Shown one piece after another: positions 1 through 64,000 of a stretch of DNA of 64,000 nt. Made by a program: the position numbers and the translations under genes. Location: positions 22,601,990-22,665,989 of the forward strand of contig JAQNBH010000014.1 of NCBI GenBank assembly GCA_028752905.1. Direction: 5' to 3'. This DNA is from Cladorhizidae sp. MBARI D1340-BT2. Taxonomy: Eukaryota; Porifera; Demospongiae; Poecilosclerida; Cladorhizidae. The notes below the pieces were generated by a model. That model ran no database searches. It had not been told where the DNA came from and was given only the letters and a program-made list of their open reading frames with translations. How positions within the stretch are numbered: position 1 is the first letter of the stretch; each line of letters begins with the position of its first letter.

Positions 1-369
1 GAGGTGTGCTTTGAAGAAAAATGAATGATTTCTGAAGTAAAATGATATCCAAATGAGGAAGTCACTATGAGAGCCATGGCTTTTGAAAGTGTAAGTCAAG
101 TACATTTCCCAACTCCTGTGAGACAGAGCCAGCTGTCTATGGCATGTGTATGTAGACACCTCATCTTCCATACTGTGCACTGCCTTCAGTTCTTGGGCAT
201 AATATTAATATCTAGTAGTTAAGCAAGTGATAGACAATTTTGTACTATTGCTATGACATAGTAAACAATGGTGTTAATTTGGTATGCACTTGACAAAATA
301 ACCACTGTTAAACTTTTAATGACCTGTAAGTATAGCTTATCAACAAATAATAATATAGAGCATAAATTC

Positions 370-850
370 TATAAATATAAATTAAAGAATGGATGGATGG
401 ATAAATGGATTGGTGAATGGACGAACAATCAAAGGAGGGAACGACGAACGGGCAGATGCATTGAGATGGAAGAACAAACAAACAAACAAACTAACTAACA
501 AAAAAAACTGACTGACTGACAACCAACCAACTAACAAATGAACTAACAAATGAATGAACGAAGGAAGAAACAAACAAAACAAAAAAAGAAAATGTAAGAA
601 GAAGGAAAGGTGAGGGAACGAACGAATGAACGGACAAACTAATTAATAAAGGCATCAAGGGGAAAATAAATGAATGAACAAACAAACATATGAACTAATG
701 ACCGAACGAAGGAAAGAAGAAAGGAAGGTATGTATGGAGGAATGAATGAACGAATGCAAACGAACGAGCAAAACGAAAAAATGGATGAATGGGTGAAGAG
801 ATGAACCAACAAACGAACAAACAACAAATCAATTGATTACGAACGAACAG
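370..850. repeat. Degenerate purine-rich tetranucleotide repeat
   Basis: About 480 bp dominated by AACG, AAAC, GGAA and GAAT words with no fixed period. Open frames here on either strand are by-products of the low complexity. Confidence 0.8.
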
Positions 851-1129
851 TATTTCACTTCTTTTGTTGTAATTTAATTTTACAATAATAGTAATAATAT
901 TAATAATAATAATAGTAGTAGTAAAAGTAATAATAAATAACCATAAATTATTACTTATTTATTTTAATAAATAATAAAAATTCATAAAATCAAACTTGCA
1001 AACTGTTAACCCAATCACCAGTGTTAGCGTATTTACTGGTATGCTATTAAAAATTATTTTTTAAATACTTCTATTACATGCCTACCAAATATGAAGGCCA
1101 TCGATTTTCAGTAACTAGGGGGCTTGATG

Positions 1130-1500
1130 CATGAAGCAAGGATTGGACAGAGCTTAATCAGCTTCAATGTCACTTCCTATAGTTGCTAGCCCACCTATTG
1201 CTATGGTGTCCCGGTCATATACAAAAGAAATTTGTTATTTTCACTGGCTACTAAATACGCCAAAACAAGAAATAGCATGTTCAAATGAGAATCACCTCAT
1301 TGTAGGTTTATGGTTTGGAAAGGCAACAAACACTAACCATAATTAAAATCACCTTCTCAATAATCAACTTCAAATTGTATTCACTCGACGTTTTGACTAG
1401 ATGCTCTAGCCTTCATGATTATTCCTGATGAAGGCTAGAGCATCTAATCGAAACATCGAGTGAAAACAATTTGATTATTGAGAAGGTGATTTTAATGTTA
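1130..1500. repeat. Dispersed repeat, copy A, ending in a near-perfect palindrome
   Basis: The part 1338-1498 is a long inverted repeat: the left arm (AAAATCACCTTCTCAATAAT onward) is mirrored by the right arm ending in GAGAAGGTGATTTTAAT. The flank 1130-1335 is homologous, in inverted orientation, to 19040-19245, which flanks another copy of the same palindrome family. The whole unit therefore moves as one of about 370 bp. Confidence 0.75.
1431..1464 (+). ncRNA. Hammerhead-ribozyme-like core (copy A)
   Basis: Shows CTGATGA, then a stem II candidate (GCTAGA / TCTAAT around a GCA loop), then CGAAAC. These are the two invariant core strands of a hammerhead. The cleavage-side strand reads ACATC instead of ACGTC, so this copy is probably mutated. 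One extra A lies between CTGATGA and stem II. Confidence 0.4.
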
Positions 1501-1756
1501 TTATGTCAACTGGAGTCCATTGGGACTAACCATAATGTTCATTATTGCAAATGCTATCACATACAGAATGGTTACTAATGACTTTCTCAAGTATTGCTAA
1601 GATTGTAAGGCATATTTTCATATATGTTGTGTTTGTGAAATAAATCCACTGGTGAGAAAGTTAACTGTGTAATAAGTTTTTTTACAGCAGCTAATGTAGT
1701 CATCGACACTTATTTGTCAAGCAGAATACCTGAGCTCACTCTGCACATGCACTCAC

Positions 1757-56340
<54,584 letters not shown>

Positions 56341-56660
56341 ATTAAGCGCAGAAAAGTAGGCGTTACTGATGCAAAATTATTTTCGTCCAAGCCTCCGTTT
56401 AGTCCCTTCCCTTAGCCTGACTGCATCTTTCTATCGCTATAGACTCTACCTAGGCTAACGCTAACAAACTCAGTTACAAATGTAAGGCGTCCTTACCTGA
56501 GAACTAATTTGGCCGCCCCGCCCTCCCCTCTTTTCTCCCCTCCCCTCTTTTCTCCCCTCCCCTCTTTTCTTACCTCCCGCCCCCCAAAAACACATGTCAT
56601 GCGCGCCATCAATAGATCGCGCTGCCTGGTAGGCGTACTCGGAAAGTCATAGCGCACAGT
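56341..56660 (-). promoter_or_regulatory. Putative 5' UTR / promoter region of the spectrin gene
   Basis: Lies directly upstream of the start codon. It is more CpG- and GC-rich than its surroundings (GCGCGCCATC, ATCGCGCTGCC at 56601-56625). It contains three tandem 17-bp pyrimidine units (TCCCCTCCCCTCTTTTC, about 56521-56572). No clear TATA box. Assignment is by position only. Confidence 0.5.
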
Positions 56661-57171
56661 ACAAACTCAAGTATACAAAGGTTTCTTGTAATGTGCTGCT
56701 GGACACATCCTCACATTGTAGTAACTTCTTTCTCTTCTGCCTCTATATTACCCACCAGATACATAGAGCTCCACTTTCTTCATCACACTGCTCTCGGGAG
56801 CCCTCTGTATTGTTTCCCAATAAAACCGCCACCTTCCCCTCCATTTTCATAGAATGAGCCACCTGTCAACACTTTTTACTTCAGCTATCCGAACTAACTA
56901 AGAGTGATCTGCAAATCCTCTACATTCAATTGGGTGTATAGTGGTCCACATTCTCTGCTTCTCTACAATCACACAGCAAACATCTGTTGTCACTGCAGAG
57001 CTGACACCCATTCTCAGCCCGAGACACCATTTTATCCTTTCAAACCCTTACATGGACATCACATAGCCACCTATTCCATTGTCAACTTCTACCATCTCAA
57101 ACTTCTCCTGCTTTCAACTTCATCAACCAAATCAATCTTGTTCTTCTTAATCTTCCTCTTCTGCTCTTATC
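56660..57171. other. Intergenic segment, nothing recognised
   Basis: Pyrimidine-biased sequence without a domain, element terminus or tandem array on either strand. Confidence 0.4.
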
Positions 57172-58030
57172 CAGTAGTAGCTACATGTATAGCACTAGCT
57201 AAATGTACAGTACTATCTACATATAAAGTAATAGCTACATGTATAGCACTAGCTAAATGTACAGTACTATCTACATATAGAGTAATAGCTACATGTATAG
57301 CACTAGCTAAATATACAGTACTAGCTACATGTGGAGTAATAGCTACATGTATAGTACTAGCTAAATGTACAGTACTATCTACATGTAGAGTAATATATAG
57401 CTACATGTATAGCACTAGCTAAATGTACAGTATACTATCTACATTATATAGTAATAGCTACATGTATAGCACTAGCATATAGATTAATAGCTACATGTAT
57501 AGCACTAGCTAAATGTACAGTACTAGCTACATGTGCTACATGTATAGCACTAGCTAAATGTACAGTACTATCTACATGTAGAGTAACAGCTACATGTATA
57601 GCAGTAGCTAAATGTACAGTACTATCTACATGTAGAGTAATATATAGCTACATGTATAGCACTAACTAAATGTACAGTACTAGCTACATGTGCTACATGT
57701 ATAGCACTAGCTAAATGTACAGTACTAGCTACATGTAGAGTAGTAGCTACATGCATAGCACTAGCTAAGTGTACAGTACTATCTACATGTAGAGTAATAG
57801 CTACATGTATAGCACTAGCTAAATGTACAATACTATCTACATGTAGAGTAATATAATTATAGCTACATGCATAGCACTAGCTAAATGTACAGTACTAGCT
57901 ACATGTGGAGTAATAGCTACATGTATAGCACTAGCTAAATGTACAGTACTAGCTACATGTAGAGTAGTAGCTACATGTATAGCGCTAGCTAAATGCACAG
58001 TACTAGCTACATGTAGAGTAATTGCTATGT
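57172..58030. repeat. Minisatellite with ~54-bp unit, coding-like on both strands
   Basis: About 16 imperfect copies of a unit with AGCTACATGTATAGCACTAG, CTAAATGTACAGTACTATCT and ACATGTAGAGTAAT. Because the usual unit is 54 bp (18 codons), stretches stay open in both directions (for example VIATCIALAKCTVLSTY in plus). A few copies lack part of the unit. No sign of a real gene. Confidence 0.95.
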
Positions 58031-58639
58031 GCATGTACAATTTAGCTACATATAAAGTACTATCAACATGTCCAGAACTAGCTACCTAACAGAATGGGGA
58101 AAGGTGCACCGATCTGTTGCTGGGCAAACATTCTTGGCCCACCACACATGTTTAGCGGAGAGAAACCAGGATGCTAGCTGCCTTGGGGCAGGTAGTCAAC
58201 ATTAGACTTGAAGTAAATCCAATGCAACCTCAGGTGATGTCTTATCTTGGAGAGCACATAAGAGTTTGCGAGTCCACAACGTATTAGTATGCATTTATGG
58301 GAGGAGTGGGGAGTTTAGTTTGCTTTTTACTTTTATGTTCATTCTCTTAAATATTTTGTGAGGTACACTTTCATATTTATCTCCACCCATCCACGAAAAA
58401 TGTATTAACAGTAAATAATCCCAACTGCATTAGTAACAGCAGCTCATCCATGCACACCACTAAATGCAGCACATTAACATTCACTGATTTCACATGGAGA
58501 TCACAGCTGTAGTGGGCTTGACAAGCGGAATTAGGTGCAAGGACGCTGATTATGTTTTTATGGAATGGCGAGTAAATGAAATCGTAGTCAAGGGGAAAAA
58601 GTAGTCATGAGTTACAAAAAGTTGACAAATTGTTCTTAC

Positions 58640-58702
58640 GTGAGTATGTGATAAAAGAGTACCACAAGTGATTGTATGAGTACTCTTTTATCACATACTC
58701 AC
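58640..58702. repeat. Perfect 23-bp inverted repeat with 17-nt loop
   Basis: GTGAGTATGTGATAAAAGAG(TAC) at 58640-58662 is exactly complementary to 58680-58702. It sits at the left edge of a CA-rich minisatellite flanking the Tigger element. Confidence 0.9.
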
Positions 58703-58884
58703 ACACATACTCACACACAGTAAGTCAACAGACATTCACACATGTAAACACATGTACTCCACACATTAACACACGCTCACACATGCACATCACACACACA
58801 TACAGCACATGTACTCACATCTACACACATACTCACACATATATTCACCCATGCTCATACATATATTCATAAGTATTCACACAG
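58690..58884. repeat. CA-rich minisatellite, left flank of the Tigger element
   Basis: ACACAT/ACTCAC repeats. Contains AGTAAGTCAACAGACATTCA then CACATGTAAACACATGTACT, closely matched by the right flank at 62237-62280. Confidence 0.75.
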
Positions 58885-59149
58885 GTGTAGCGTAAGTCAT
58901 CGATTATCGACCGATACCCATTATCGGCCTTCGCACATCTATTATCAGCAAATAGTTTACAGACAAAATCTTATACATTTTACTGGAATATCCTCATGCC
59001 CATTGAACTCTAGGTCTTCTTTTCTTGGTGCCAAGCAAATAGCAAGTTATAACAAGTAAGTTTAGTTGATAATAAGTGGTATTGGGGGATCAAACCAGGG
59101 ATAAGTACCCCAATAACATATTAACTAGGAATGTGCGTTCATTTTAGGA

Positions 59150-60486
59150 AGATGCCAAAGAACGTGCTCCTGTGGGCTCTACTACCATGGCCATCCAGAA
59201 GAAGTGCAGTTCTATGAGAATCAAATGGACTTAAGAGCAAATGTCAGCTGATATAAATAGTGTAAGAACTCAAGGCCTTTCTGGTAACAAAGCTGCAGAT
59301 CTACATGGAGTGCCTTATTCCACATTGAAGGACCGCTTGAGTAAGTCAGTAGTGCATTGATCCAAACCTGGGCTTAAGCCTTACTTGAGCAATGATGAAA
59401 AAGCTGAACTATCTAGCCCTATAGTTGACGTTGCCATGCTAGGTTTGGCAAGACTCGGTGTGATGTTAAATGTTTAGTGGAAGTGTATATTAAGCAGAAG
59501 GGGACACTTGAAGGCTCCACTCTCACTAATCGGTGGTGGAGAAGTTTCTGAAGGGAAACTGGCTTCACACTAGTGATGCTACTGCTGGGGTGAGAATGGC
59601 TGCTGTCAGTGCTGAAAATATTAATGCCTACTTCAAACTCTTGAGAAGCATATATGATGAATTTGGATTTCCTGAAATGATATACCATGTGGATGAGACT
59701 GGAGTCCCATTGGAACCTAACCCCCCTGGAGTCATTGCTACTAAAGGGCAGAAAAAGGTTCGGTATCGTACTTATGGGGGGGGGGGGGGGGGGGGGGGAA
59801 GCACAAATTACTGTTATAAGGTGTGGAAGTGCTACAGACCAATGCCTTCCTCAGTTCATTATCTTCGTTTCCAAACAATTGAATATACTTTGGACCATGG
59901 ATGAGATATGTGGCTCCAATTATGGAATCCGTAATAAAGGTTGGGTGATCAATAACTTTTCTATTTTGGGCTGAAGTAGCACTTCCTAGTCAATCCGATA
60001 TCACAACGCCCACTTCCTTTACTACTGGATGGCCACAGCTCTCACTTTTAGCTAAGCAGCATTCAATTTGCAAGAGATAACGAAGTGATCATCTTTTGTT
60101 TCCCTCCTCAGGCCATCCACGAATGCCAACCTCTAGACTGCAGTCTCTTTAGATCATTGAAACAACCTTGGCAGGAGGCATGTCACAAATTTTATCGAAA
60201 TAATCCTGGAAAAGTCATCTCAAAGCTTAACTTCTGCAGCGTGTTTCATAATGCTTGGCTACATGCTATCACCCCTGCAAACATCTACAGTGGATTTAAA
60301 AAGGCTGGAGTATTTCCATTTAATCGATATGTGAGTCAACTCTATGACAACACATCTGCAGGCAGTGATGATACTTTCAGTGGAGGAGACCTTAGTAAGT
60401 TCTCTGTTCCTCACTACTCTGCCTCACACACACACACACAAACATGCCAATCATGCACATCAGCATTAAATATTAAGACACTTTGA
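59150..60486 (+). pseudogene. Pogo/Tigger transposase (HTH and DDE domain), broken
   Basis: Starts MPKNVLLW; the HTH region reads GLSGNKAADLHGVPYSTLKD then SKPGLKPYLSNDEKAEL, with a TGA replacing a Gly codon near 59356. The DDE core is in pieces: YHVDETGVPLEPNPP (first Asp), QITVI and QFIIF, LLLDGHSSH near 60027 (second Asp), CQPLDCSLF (third Asp), and a TPANIYSGFKKAGVFPFNR tail. A G23 run (59776-59798) at the usual GNKGQITVI site shifts the frame. Confidence 0.9.
59776..59798 (+). repeat. Poly-G tract inside the transposase
   Basis: 23 consecutive G; the only long homopolymer in the window lying inside transposase coding sequence. Confidence 0.95.
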
Positions 60487-60674
60487 TTGTGTGCCTGAGT
60501 AATAAGGCATGTTCAAAATAATGTAATTAAAAATGTAATAATTCTACTTTTGACTGACACAGACACAGACATGTGCGTGCACACATACGTTCACTGCTAT
60601 TAACATTTTTATTCAGATGACACACACACACATGTACATATACACATGCATACACACACACTGCTATTAACTTG

Positions 60675-60925
60675 ATTCAGGTGGGAGAAATGGCGGTAGT
60701 GACCTGGAAGACAGAGATGTTGGTAGTGGTGGAGATGTATCTCAGGCTGCAGGAGATGGAGACCAAGCCGCTTGTAACTCGAACCCTGGAGACCCTGATG
60801 ATCCAAACCATGGAGAACCTGGTGACTTGAACCCTGTAGCCTCTGGGGACTGGAACCCTGGAGCCCCTGGTGACTCAATCCTTGACCCTAGAGATGGATA
60901 TTGTAGTAATTCATCCTCTGCTTGA
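60675..60925 (+). pseudogene. Gly/Asp/Pro-rich transposase linker with short internal repeats
   Basis: Encodes NPGDPDDPNHGEPGDLNP and NPGAPGDS, built on repeated GGAGACCCTG/GAACCTGGTGAC words, then stops at TGA 60922-60924. Lies between the DDE domain and the finger-bearing frame, bordered by CA repeats (60423-60440, 60610-60660). Confidence 0.5.
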
Positions 60926-61151
60926 AAAGAAGGCCTTGGTGATGTTGACTTTTCTGGAGATCTGGATCTCAATGACAGCAATGCAATGGTTTTGTTGAGG
61001 AGGAGTTAAGATATGTTAACAGGTTTGAAGAAGGTTATTATCTGGTTGAAACAAGGTATGAAGCCTGGCTTAATGTTCATCACACTCATTTTTACCATCT
61101 GATTCTATAACCCCCTTAACATCTTACATCCCAAATTCCAATTCTCCTTCA

Positions 61152-61796
61152 ATGCCCCTACCACACATACCGTCACTATCCTTGTCCATTTCAAGTACTA
61201 CTCCAACACCTACTTCAAGTTCATCTTCAGTGACATTCACTAAATGTTCTCCATTTTCTGATTTGCTTAACTTGCCAACATTGACAAGTACTCCCAAGAG
61301 GCCTAAGACAGGAACAGCTCATGTTCTGACAAGTAGTGAATGTTTGCGGGTATTGAAGGAGAAGGAAGACCACAAGCAACAAGTAGCAAAGGAGAGAGAA
61401 ATGAGAAAGCAGTTGAAAAAGAAGCAAAGAGAAGAGGAACTGAAATGCAAGGCAGATGAAGGAGCTCGCAAAGCTAATAGGAGAGCTCAGGAAATGATTC
61501 GCAAAGCAGTCGAAAAGGCTTGCAAGGCTGCTGAGAGGGAAGCCAAGAATGCAGAGAAGCAGAAGTCAGTGGAAAGAGCATCATCGGCTAGTCACAGCAT
61601 TCGACCAAAGCAAAAGAAAGCCAGAGATGAGACAATTCAAACTGACCTGTGTTGTGTCTGCTTTGGCTGTTATGATGATGACATAGACACTGGAAGAGAA
61701 TGGCTGTGCTGTTGCTGTGGCAGATGGATCCATGAGCAATGTGTAGATTATCTTGATATCGATAATACCAGTAATAAAGTGTGTCCTCTCTGCTGA
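61152..61796 (+). CDS. C-terminal part of Tigger-like transposase: coiled coil and PHD-like finger
   Basis: Open 214-codon frame. Residues about 1-50 Ser/Thr/Pro-rich; 50-60 KRPKTGTAHVLTSSECL; 65-145 highly charged coiled coil (EKEDHKQQVAKEREMRKQLK); 163-214 a Cys-rich finger: CCVC, WLCCCCGRWIHEQC and CPLC, consistent with a C4HC3 P-type zinc finger. Pogo-like transposases of invertebrates often carry such a tail. Probably an exon of the transposase, the best preserved part. Confidence 0.75.
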   Translation: MPLPHIPSLSLSISSTTPTPTSSSSSVTFTKCSPFSDLLNLPTLTSTPKRPKTGTAHVLTSSECLRVLKEKEDHKQQVAKEREMRKQLKKKQREEELKCKADEGARKANRRAQEMIRKAVEKACKAAEREAKNAEKQKSVERASSASHSIRPKQKKARDETIQTDLCCVCFGCYDDDIDTGREWLCCCCGRWIHEQCVDYLDIDNTSNKVCPLC

Positions 61797-62189
61797 TGTA
61801 ATTCACTCCTGTAAATTGAGACATAAGAATTTAATGAAAATTGCTGGTAAGGAATAGTTTCTTCTGCTGAGTTCGGTGGTACTCGTTTTGAAGCACTTTT
61901 TTGAACCATAGATTAGGTATGGCGCGATTTGCTGATGTGGCCGATATTATGTTATTGTAAAATGTATGCCAAGCTGACAATTGATGCTCATGGATGATAA
62001 ATGATGAGCTAATGCTAAGCTTTATGGACTTCTTACCTTCCTAACTAAAGGAAAATCAGTGGGGTTAAGTTTATAAACTAATTAAAGAGGCTACGGTCTG
62101 ATTACAACCTAGAACCAAGTTCTGAAAGTGATCCAAAGCCAAGTTATGAACTGAGCACAAATGCGGCTGATAAATGACTTACACTACAC

Positions 62190-62480
62190 TCACGCACAAC
62201 ACATTCACATGTTCACATAATTATAATCACACACTCATAGAGTAAGATGACAGACACTCACACATGTATACACATATACTAATACCCTCACACTTTGTCA
62301 CACATAAACATCCCATACACATATACACACATAATTATACTCACACACACTCGCACATGCTTGTACATATACTCATAACCACTCACATACACACACAATG
62401 ACACCATACACATATGTACACTCTCACACACACGCATACTCACACACTAACACTCACACAAATATATCACCCAAATACAC

Positions 62481-62514
<34 letters not shown>

Positions 62515-62522
62515 CATACACA
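62190..62522. repeat. CA-rich minisatellite, right flank of the Tigger element
   Basis: AGTAAGATGACAGACACTCA then CACATGTATACACATATACT at 62237-62280 is a diverged direct repeat of the left flank (58718-58760). It includes a pure (CA)n run at about 62482-62512. Confidence 0.8.
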
Positions 62523-62879
62523 CTGGTGGCAGGAAGCAATTAGAAAGAAATTCTCTCTCACAAAACTCTTAATTACTAGAGCTAACCTCTCCTTCAAATA
62601 TTATTTCACGAAACTGAAGATTTAACAATTGTTGGCTTTACTCCAGTATAATGAAATCAGCCTGCCCTTCATTCATTCAGATGAGGTCAAACTTCCTCTC
62701 CACCATGTGTTGGTCCAGTATTGCTCTTGATAAGCTTAGGATATTTAGAGTCTTGATCTAACAGGGGAACTCTCTCCCAGAAAGCTCTTGAGAAATATCT
62801 TGAGCACTACATGTAAAACCACATTTAAAATTTGGTTGCCACTTTTGTACATGTATACATACTGTAATGTATGTATGTA

Positions 62880-63275
62880 GCCCAATCCAAGCCCCTTGTC
62901 TTAACCTTAGCCATATAGCATTAGGCCTAGGCCTATAGACCTTGCCTAACACTATTACTACGCCGATGTTTTGTATATTCCTAATCCTAACCCTAGCTAT
63001 AGGCCTATATTCCTAGACTTAGTCCTAACAATAGTCCCAAGCCCTGGGCAAATATCTCTAGCCTTAGCCCTATTCACCAGGCCTATATTCCTAGTCTTAG
63101 CCCTAGGACTCGTCCTAAGCCTATGTCACTTGCCTAGCACTATTGTTAAGCCTTCATTTTGTTTATATTAGCTATAACCTTAGCCTTAAGCCTATATTTC
63201 TAGCCATGTACTAGCCATACATGTACAAAACTCTAGGCCAATATCAGTAGCCCAAGCCCTAGGGATATGTGTATC
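62880..63275. repeat. Degenerate CCTAGCC / GGCCTA telomere-like repeats
   Basis: Repeated CCTAACCCTAG, AGGCCTATATTCCTAG and TTAGCCCTA words without fixed period; a decayed hexamer array. Confidence 0.75.
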
Positions 63276-63779
63276 CCTAGCCTACCCATGTAAACTAGCA
63301 TTATCTTGTCTTCCTTTAGCCTTCCAGTAAGTAATCTTGGGGAGTGTTAAGAAGGCAATGAAAACTGTCATTAAAATGAAAATATAATGATCTGAATTAT
63401 CTGTAATTGAACCCCCAAAAAATGTTGAGAAGCCACGAAACGTTTGCTTGAAGATATATGTTTTTCTAATATACAATATACATATTATATATATATGTGT
63501 ATATATATACATGTTATATAGATAGGATCTGAGAAAAGGGGTCTTATGTACAAAATTAAAAAAACTGAGTTAGTGATACAAGGTGAAAGAACAAAGCAAT
63601 GCCTATATTTTGGAACTTAAATCATCACTGATTTCCATTCAGAAGAAAAGTTATGAAAGCCTGAATGCTAGACGCTCATTTTGAGAAAGTCATGTTTTAA
63701 ATTAATGGCTTTTGCAGCTTCCTGTGCACTTGATGAAGCCATTCCTTTGTTAGTTTGTTAACCATGTGGCCACTATAGC

Positions 63780-63980
63780 AGCAAGTAGGAAATCTCCCCA
63801 TTTTGTGGGGGGTTCCTATCTTTCCGCATACGCGGGCAGTATTTTCTCCGCGTTACATGGCAATGCAGTTCCGTTACGCGTAGCAAGCTTCTTGACCACC
63901 AATCTTCTAACCTCACTCTTGCCTACAAAGAAGCAAGCAGGAGCCTTCAGACTTCACACAAATGTAAAGGAAAGGTAGTA
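63780..63980. other. CpG-richer segment of unknown nature at the right edge
   Basis: Contains several CpGs (TCCGCATACGCGGGC, TCCGCGTTAC, GTTACGCGTAGC) against an AT-rich background. Both strands are open for 50-70 codons; the minus strand has an acceptor-like CTTCTTTGTAG at 63926-63936. Could be an exon or promoter edge of a neighbouring gene. No domain recognised. Confidence 0.25.
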
Positions 63981-64000
63981 GATGCGTGTACATGTAGTCA

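Larger units (their letters stand above)
1..1756. other. Intron sequence left of the last visible spectrin exon
   Basis: No convincing exon was seen. It contains a degenerate tetranucleotide tract (about 370-850), an AT-rich stretch of ATA repeats (870-990) and one copy of the palindromic hammerhead-like repeat (1130-1500). The downstream spectrin exons are expected further left, outside the window. Confidence 0.5.
58885..62189 (+). mobile_element. Pogo/Tigger-like DNA transposon, degraded
   Basis: Terminal inverted repeats: left GTGTAGCGTAAGTCATCGAT (58885 on) and right complement GTGTAGTGTAAGTCATTTAT (ending 62189), 15 of the first 16 bases alike. The interior encodes, in plus order, an HTH (Psq-like) segment, DDE transposase and a C-terminal PHD-like finger. 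Frameshifts, a stop and a 23-G tract disable it. Outer boundaries lie in CA repeats, so a TA target duplication could not be confirmed. Confidence 0.85.

Noticed and set aside
56904..57422. 172-codon plus-strand frame upstream of the minisatellite
   Set aside because: Its second half is minisatellite translation and the first half has no domain or conserved pattern.
62398..62625. Plus-strand Thr/His-rich frame
   Set aside because: Translation of CA repeats.

Overview
The window looks like an AT-rich, intron-rich metazoan genome with many transposon relics. The mobile-element mix (Gmr1-like LTR element, Penelope-like remnants, piggyBac, pogo/Tigger, palindromic MITEs) and a beta-heavy spectrin with an SH3 domain suggest an early-branching marine invertebrate. 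A sponge is my best guess; nothing here proves it.

The main gene is on the minus strand. It starts at an ATG at 56338-56340 and runs leftward past the left end of the window (last exon seen 1757-1896). I reconstructed 33 exons from splice sites and reading phase. They encode, in order, two calponin-homology domains (CH1 56.3-55.7 kb; CH2 55.7-50.6 kb), spectrin repeats 1-5, an SH3 domain split over three exons inside repeat 5 (26.2-23.1 kb), a basic linker, and roughly five more repeats (15.4-1.75 kb). CH-CH plus spectrin repeats plus SH3 is the architecture of beta-heavy spectrin (Drosophila karst, vertebrate SPTBN5), an apical membrane-skeleton crosslinker. One linker exon (between 23.1 and 15.4 kb) and one C-helix exon (between 14.3 and 12.9 kb) were not located, and the 3' part of the gene lies outside.

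The introns hold most of the other content. A 5.55-kb LTR retrotransposon (39931-45484) lies in plus orientation, antisense to the host gene. Its order is gag-protease-integrase-RT-RNase H, so integrase comes before a gypsy-type reverse transcriptase. That is the signature of Gmr1-like Ty3/gypsy elements, and its Gag carries a SCAN-like capsid segment. Also present are two 3'-end remnants of Penelope-like elements with GIY-YIG endonuclease tails and hammerhead-ribozyme-like motifs, smaller palindromic copies of that motif, a 1.3-kb deleted piggyBac copy with TTAA duplications, a 610-bp fold-back palindrome, a MITE inside a minisatellite, a 500-bp GATA array, long poly-C tracts and CCCTAG telomere-like repeats.

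Upstream of the spectrin gene (right side) are a CpG- and pyrimidine-rich promoter region, an 18-codon-period minisatellite (57172-58030), and a degraded pogo/Tigger transposon (about 58885-62189) with HTH, DDE transposase and a C-terminal PHD-like finger. The last 1.8 kb holds degenerate CCTAGCC repeats and a small GC-richer segment. I found no convincing tRNA, rRNA or CRISPR feature.
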